Assembly (NCBI GenBank): GCA_947259115.1
Contig: CAMYKS010000034.1
Location: forward strand, 30,726-94,725
Length of the DNA: 64,000 bases
Direction: 5' to 3'
DNA from: an uncultured Desulfobulbaceae bacterium
Lineage (GTDB): Bacteria; Desulfobacterota; Desulfobulbia; Desulfobulbales; BM004
The notes below the pieces were generated by a model. It worked only from the letters and a program-made list of their open reading frames with translations, made no database searches and was not told the DNA's origin. Each line of letters begins with the position of its first letter. Position 1 is the stretch's first letter. Below are positions 60,857 to 64,000 of the stretch, in pieces. Made by a program: the position numbers and the translations under genes.

Positions 60857-61834
60857 ATGTTGATTTCAGCAAATGCGCGCGCCAACCCCGCAGCAGGCAA
60901 CGGGGAATGTGCCCGCAGTTCCTGCTCAGTTACAACGACCATAGATCCGGATTTCTGTATGGGCTGCGGACTCTGTGTGCAGGTCTGTCCCGCAAGGACG
61001 ATTTCCATGCAGGATGGCAAGGCGGTGGTTACAGGTACATACTCCATGGGGTGCGGTCACTGTGAAGCAATCTGCCCCGTTGATGCCATACGGGTCGAAG
61101 CCCTGGAGCATCCTTTTACCCTGTCAGCCGCTGAGGTAGATGACCGTTGGCTGCCCCACGGAGAGCATGATACCGGACAACTCGTACGTCTGATGCGGTC
61201 AAGGCGTTCCTGTCGTAATTATAAAGACAGAGAGGTTGACCGCATGGTTCTTGAAGACCTGGTAAAGATTGGCACCACAGCCCCATCAGGCACCAATTCG
61301 CAGCTCTGGACCTTTACCATCCTGGACAGCCGCAAGGAGGTCATTATCCTTGGTGAGCAGGTGGCGCGCTTCTTTCATAAGTTAAACAGGATGGCGGAAA
61401 AAACATGGCTCAGATTTTTTTTAAAAATGTTTGCCGGTGATGCATTGGGGAAATATTACCGCCGCTATTATGAATCTATCCGGGAAGGGCTCCTGCTCTG
61501 GGACAGGAAAGGTGTGGATACCCTGTTTCATGGAGCTGTTGCAGCCATTCTGGTGGGTGGCAGGAAATCTGCAAGTTCACCCATGGAGGATGGACTTTTG
61601 GCAAGCCAGAATATCCTCCTGGCCGCTCACAGTTACGGACTGGGGTCCTGCATGATTGGTTTTGCGGTTGAGGCCATTAAAAGGGACAGACAGATACAAA
61701 CGATATTGCAGATTCCAGAGGGTGAATCAGTATACGCAGTTATAGCTCTGGGCTACCCGGCGGAAAAATATAAAAAAGCAGCGCTCAGAAGAAAAATTGT
61801 GCCCCGCTATCCATCTCTTTTAAAAAAATCTTGA
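60857..61834 (+). CDS. Ferredoxin-nitroreductase fusion protein
   Basis: The 325-residue protein starts with two [4Fe-4S] ferredoxin motifs (C-M-G-C-G-L-C-V-Q-V-C-P and C-G-H-C-E-A-I-C-P) and continues with a nitroreductase domain (about 125-325) with R-R-S-C-R-N-Y, the FMN-binding arginines, A-P-S-G-T-N-S-Q and G-L-G-S-C-M-I-G-F. Such fusions use reduced ferredoxin-type clusters to feed flavin-dependent reduction; the substrate is unknown. GAGG lies before the ATG at 60857. It overlaps the ABC gene by one base (TGATG), indicating translational coupling. Confidence 0.85.
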   Translation: MLISANARANPAAGNGECARSSCSVTTTIDPDFCMGCGLCVQVCPARTISMQDGKAVVTGTYSMGCGHCEAICPVDAIRVEALEHPFTLSAAEVDDRWLPHGEHDTGQLVRLMRSRRSCRNYKDREVDRMVLEDLVKIGTTAPSGTNSQLWTFTILDSRKEVIILGEQVARFFHKLNRMAEKTWLRFFLKMFAGDALGKYYRRYYESIREGLLLWDRKGVDTLFHGAVAAILVGGRKSASSPMEDGLLASQNILLAAHSYGLGSCMIGFAVEAIKRDRQIQTILQIPEGESVYAVIALGYPAEKYKKAALRRKIVPRYPSLLKKS

Positions 61835-63618
61835 TGCACACTGCAGAAAAGACAAAAGAAAGCCATGGGCTTGGTAACTCCTGGCAGGCTGTGCGCCTGG
61901 TCATGCCTTTTTTCCGGCAGTATCGCTTGCGGCTGCTCATCGGTTTTTTGTCTCTTTTAACTGTTAATGCTCTGCAATTGGTTATACCCAGGATCATCAA
62001 GCATGCGATCGATGGTCTGCAAAATAAAAGTATCTCCCCTGAAACCCTGATGCAGTATGGTGTTATGATAGTCGGCCTTGCCGTATGCATCGCTTTATTT
62101 CGTTTCGGCTGGCGCTATATGATACTCGGCTTTTCACGCCTTCTGGAAAAGGACCTGCGCAGCTGGCTTTTTTCCCACCTCCTGACCCTGGACCGCATAT
62201 TTTTTCAACGCTGCACTACTGGGGAAATAATGGCCCTGGCCACCAATGACCTGGCAGCTGTTCAACTTGCCGGAGGCATGGGCCTTGTGGCTTTTGCCGA
62301 TGCGCTTGTCCTTTCCCTTGCCGCACTTTCCTTCATGGCATATATTCACCCCGGTCTGACCCTGATAGCCATAGTGCCAATGCCCATTTTAGCCCTGCTG
62401 ACCCGTTTTCTATCGGGGCGGCTGCACCGCACTTTTAAAAGGGTACAGGAGCAGTTTTCCAATCTGACGGAGTTTGTCAGGACATCGATTAATTCCATTC
62501 GCATGATTAAGGCATATACTCTGGAGAAAAAACAGACGGCGCGCTTTGATACTATAGGGCGTGAATATGTGCGGCACAACCTGCGCCTTGCCAAGGTCCA
62601 GGGTACCCTTTTTCCGGTTTCAGGACTGATAGCAAACAGCAGTATGCTTCTTGTTCTGTTATTTGGTGGACGCTTGACTATTCAGGGCAGTATCAGCATT
62701 GGTGACTTTGTGGCTTTTATCTCCTACCTGTTCATGCTGACATGGCCCATGATGGCTTTAGGATGGGTGACAAACCTCTTCCAGCGAGGTGTCACATCCC
62801 TGCAGCGCATTCAGAATGTTCTTGACCAGCGTCCGGTTATTATTGCACCCTCGCAACCGGCTCCCATTCCGGAAAAAGTTACCTCCATTACCATTAAAAA
62901 CCTTACCTTTACATATGCAAACCAGAGTGATCCGATCCTGCAGGATGTATCCCTTGGGATACGCCAGGGCATCGTGGGGGTTGTAGGGAAGACCGGATCC
63001 GGGAAAACTACCCTGTCCCATCTTCTGGCAAGGCTCTATCCGGTTGCACAGGATACCATCTTCTGGAATGACGTTGATGTAAATAGAATTGATCCTGCCG
63101 AAGTACGCAAAAAAATAGCCCTGGTTCCCCAGGATGGCACTGTTTTTTCGGATACTGTCCGGACCAATATTACCATGGGCAAACCAGGAGCCACGCAGGA
63201 GGAGATTGAAACAGTTGCCAGGGCCGCAGCTCTTCATGATGAGGTTGTTACGTTGCCGCAAGGCTATGACACCAGAATAGGGGAGAAGGGCGTGAAGCTC
63301 TCCGGCGGTCAGCGGCAGCGTATCGCCCTGGCGCGCGCATTATTATCCGACAGGCCTGTTCTCATTATTGATGACGGCCTGTCAGCTGTAGATATTGAGA
63401 CCGAGCATGAAATCATTGGCGCCATGCGCTCATTTATCAGGGACAGGATCTGTATCGTAGTTTCGCATCGCTTGGCACCTCTGGCCCAGGCAGACCACCT
63501 CGTTGTCATGGACCGGGGAAGGATTGTTGCCCAAGGTGATCATGAACACCTGCTGCAGGAAAATACGTTCTATGCCACGATTTATGAATATCAGACAAGC
63601 AGGATGGGGAAAGGTTAG
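61834..63618 (+). CDS. ABC exporter half-transporter (MsbA/MdlA-like) with Asp at the Walker B end
   Basis: A 594-residue fused permease-ATPase. The membrane part (about 20-320) has six helices, and the ATPase has G-K-T-G-S-G-K-T-T, L-S-G-G-Q-R-Q-R and L-I-I-D-D-G-L-S-A-V-D. The catalytic Glu after Walker B is Asp (D-D), as in the degenerate subunit of heterodimeric exporters such as MdlA/YheI, which need a partner subunit. No partner gene is in the window, but the next gene on the right starts 248 bp later and is unrelated. It is cotranscribed with the ferredoxin-nitroreductase gene. Substrate unknown. Confidence 0.85.
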   Translation: MHTAEKTKESHGLGNSWQAVRLVMPFFRQYRLRLLIGFLSLLTVNALQLVIPRIIKHAIDGLQNKSISPETLMQYGVMIVGLAVCIALFRFGWRYMILGFSRLLEKDLRSWLFSHLLTLDRIFFQRCTTGEIMALATNDLAAVQLAGGMGLVAFADALVLSLAALSFMAYIHPGLTLIAIVPMPILALLTRFLSGRLHRTFKRVQEQFSNLTEFVRTSINSIRMIKAYTLEKKQTARFDTIGREYVRHNLRLAKVQGTLFPVSGLIANSSMLLVLLFGGRLTIQGSISIGDFVAFISYLFMLTWPMMALGWVTNLFQRGVTSLQRIQNVLDQRPVIIAPSQPAPIPEKVTSITIKNLTFTYANQSDPILQDVSLGIRQGIVGVVGKTGSGKTTLSHLLARLYPVAQDTIFWNDVDVNRIDPAEVRKKIALVPQDGTVFSDTVRTNITMGKPGATQEEIETVARAAALHDEVVTLPQGYDTRIGEKGVKLSGGQRQRIALARALLSDRPVLIIDDGLSAVDIETEHEIIGAMRSFIRDRICIVVSHRLAPLAQADHLVVMDRGRIVAQGDHEHLLQENTFYATIYEYQTSRMGKG

Positions 63619-63635
63619 AAAATAGGTTTCGAGGT

Positions 63636-63663
63636 TTGTCAGCATACAAAACTGCTGACGATT
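63636..63663. repeat. 28-bp palindromic repeat, copy 2
   Basis: Identical over 28 bases, in inverted orientation, to 56631-56658. It contains GTCAGCA and TGCTGAC arms. It lies 18 bp after the stop of the ABC gene and may act as a terminator-like hairpin. Confidence 0.7.
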
Positions 63664-63865
63664 GGCACAAGGTTTCAAGTAAAAAATCTAGTTCAAAAAA
63701 ACAAACTTGAAACCATTTGTAATAAAATAGGATTACCTTATAAGATGCTTTCTGCTCGTCATCACTTTATCTTGCCCATATTGGCTGTATTTACCCTCGA
63801 TCCCTTGAAACCTTGGAACCTCGGAACCTCGGAACCTATAAAATAAACTTTTCCCACTATCTACC

Positions 63866-64000
63866 ATGCCGAAGACTTCCGCAAAACAAACCCAGCCCCT
63901 TCTGAACAACATCGCCATTGTCCTCATGGAACCCAAGTATCCGGAAAATATCGGAGCTGCTGCACGCTGTGCCATGAATATGGGAATTTCCCGCTTGACT
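63866..64000 (+). CDS. SPOUT-family RNA methyltransferase (TrmJ-like), partial
   Basis: The 45 visible residues start at the ATG at 63866. I-A-I-V-L-M-E-P-K-Y-P-E-N-I-G-A-A-A-R matches the first strand and loop of TrmJ/TrmH-type tRNA or rRNA 2'-O-methyltransferases (the N-I-G-A-A-A-R motif). The rest lies beyond the window. The exact target cannot be told from this fragment. Confidence 0.75.
   Translation, partial: MPKTSAKQTQPLLNNIAIVLMEPKYPENIGAAARCAMNMGISRLT

Noticed and set aside
1..64000. tRNA, rRNA or CRISPR
   Set aside because: No T-loop-like or rRNA-like conserved stretches and no regularly spaced repeats were seen on reading both strands.

Overview
The window looks like a chromosomal segment of an anaerobic, respiring member of the Desulfobacterota (former Deltaproteobacteria). 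This is inferred from gene content: several multihaem c-type cytochromes, a class III cytochrome c, a selenocysteine-type rhodanese, a large chemosensory cluster with CheD, CheC and CheX proteins, and conserved secreted proteins of the kind seen in sulfate- or sulfur-metabolising deltaproteobacteria. No rRNA, tRNA, CRISPR array or intact insertion sequence was seen.

Layout. 0-7 kb: end of an lpt cluster (lptC, partial lptB), a PIN-toxin remnant, a START-like secreted protein, KDPG aldolase, a secreted rhodanese, the ribosome-associated ABC-F protein EttA and a Tat-exported M15 peptidase. 7-15 kb: a probable porin-cytochrome conduit for moving electrons across the outer membrane (decahaem cytochrome, beta-barrel, 13-haem lipoprotein), with an orphan ABC-type binding protein and a chemoreceptor. 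15-32 kb: signalling proteins, a delta-class carbonic anhydrase, two ClC transporters, small secreted proteins, a macrodomain protein, a membrane-anchored XRE regulator facing a cytochrome c3 gene, a LOG-family enzyme and a PstS-like binding protein. 32.7-44.3 kb: one chemosensory cluster (MCP, CheA, CheW, CheR, CheB, REC-REC-degenerate HD-GYP, CheD, CheY, CheX, CheY, CheC), all on the plus strand. 44.6-50.2 kb: a J-domain protein, a TPR protein and an ExeA-like ATPase with LysM and SPOR-like parts. 50.4-56.2 kb: an esterase, a MalY/PatB aminotransferase, then an accessory patch of unrelated small genes that contains an attC-like site and is bounded by an inverted ~66 bp repeat, then a YjbQ protein. 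56.2-64 kb: a dispersed repeat element, a selenocysteine-containing multi-rhodanese, a LEA14-like lipoprotein, a PEGA-cytochrome c3 fusion, a PilZ protein, a ferredoxin-nitroreductase, an ABC exporter half and the start of an RNA methyltransferase.

The strongest single observation is at 56756-58111 (minus strand). Two apparently separate frames are one gene interrupted by an in-frame UGA at the expected selenocysteine position (C-G-G-P-T-U) of a rhodanese, followed by a 7-bp hairpin with a CGUGA loop at the right distance for a bacterial SECIS. Other notable points are a 264/298 bp MITE-like element present twice in opposite orientation plus a solo end, an attC-like site in the accessory patch, a catalytically degraded HD-GYP response regulator, a seven-cysteine insert in an MCP, and a PEGA-haem protein fusion.
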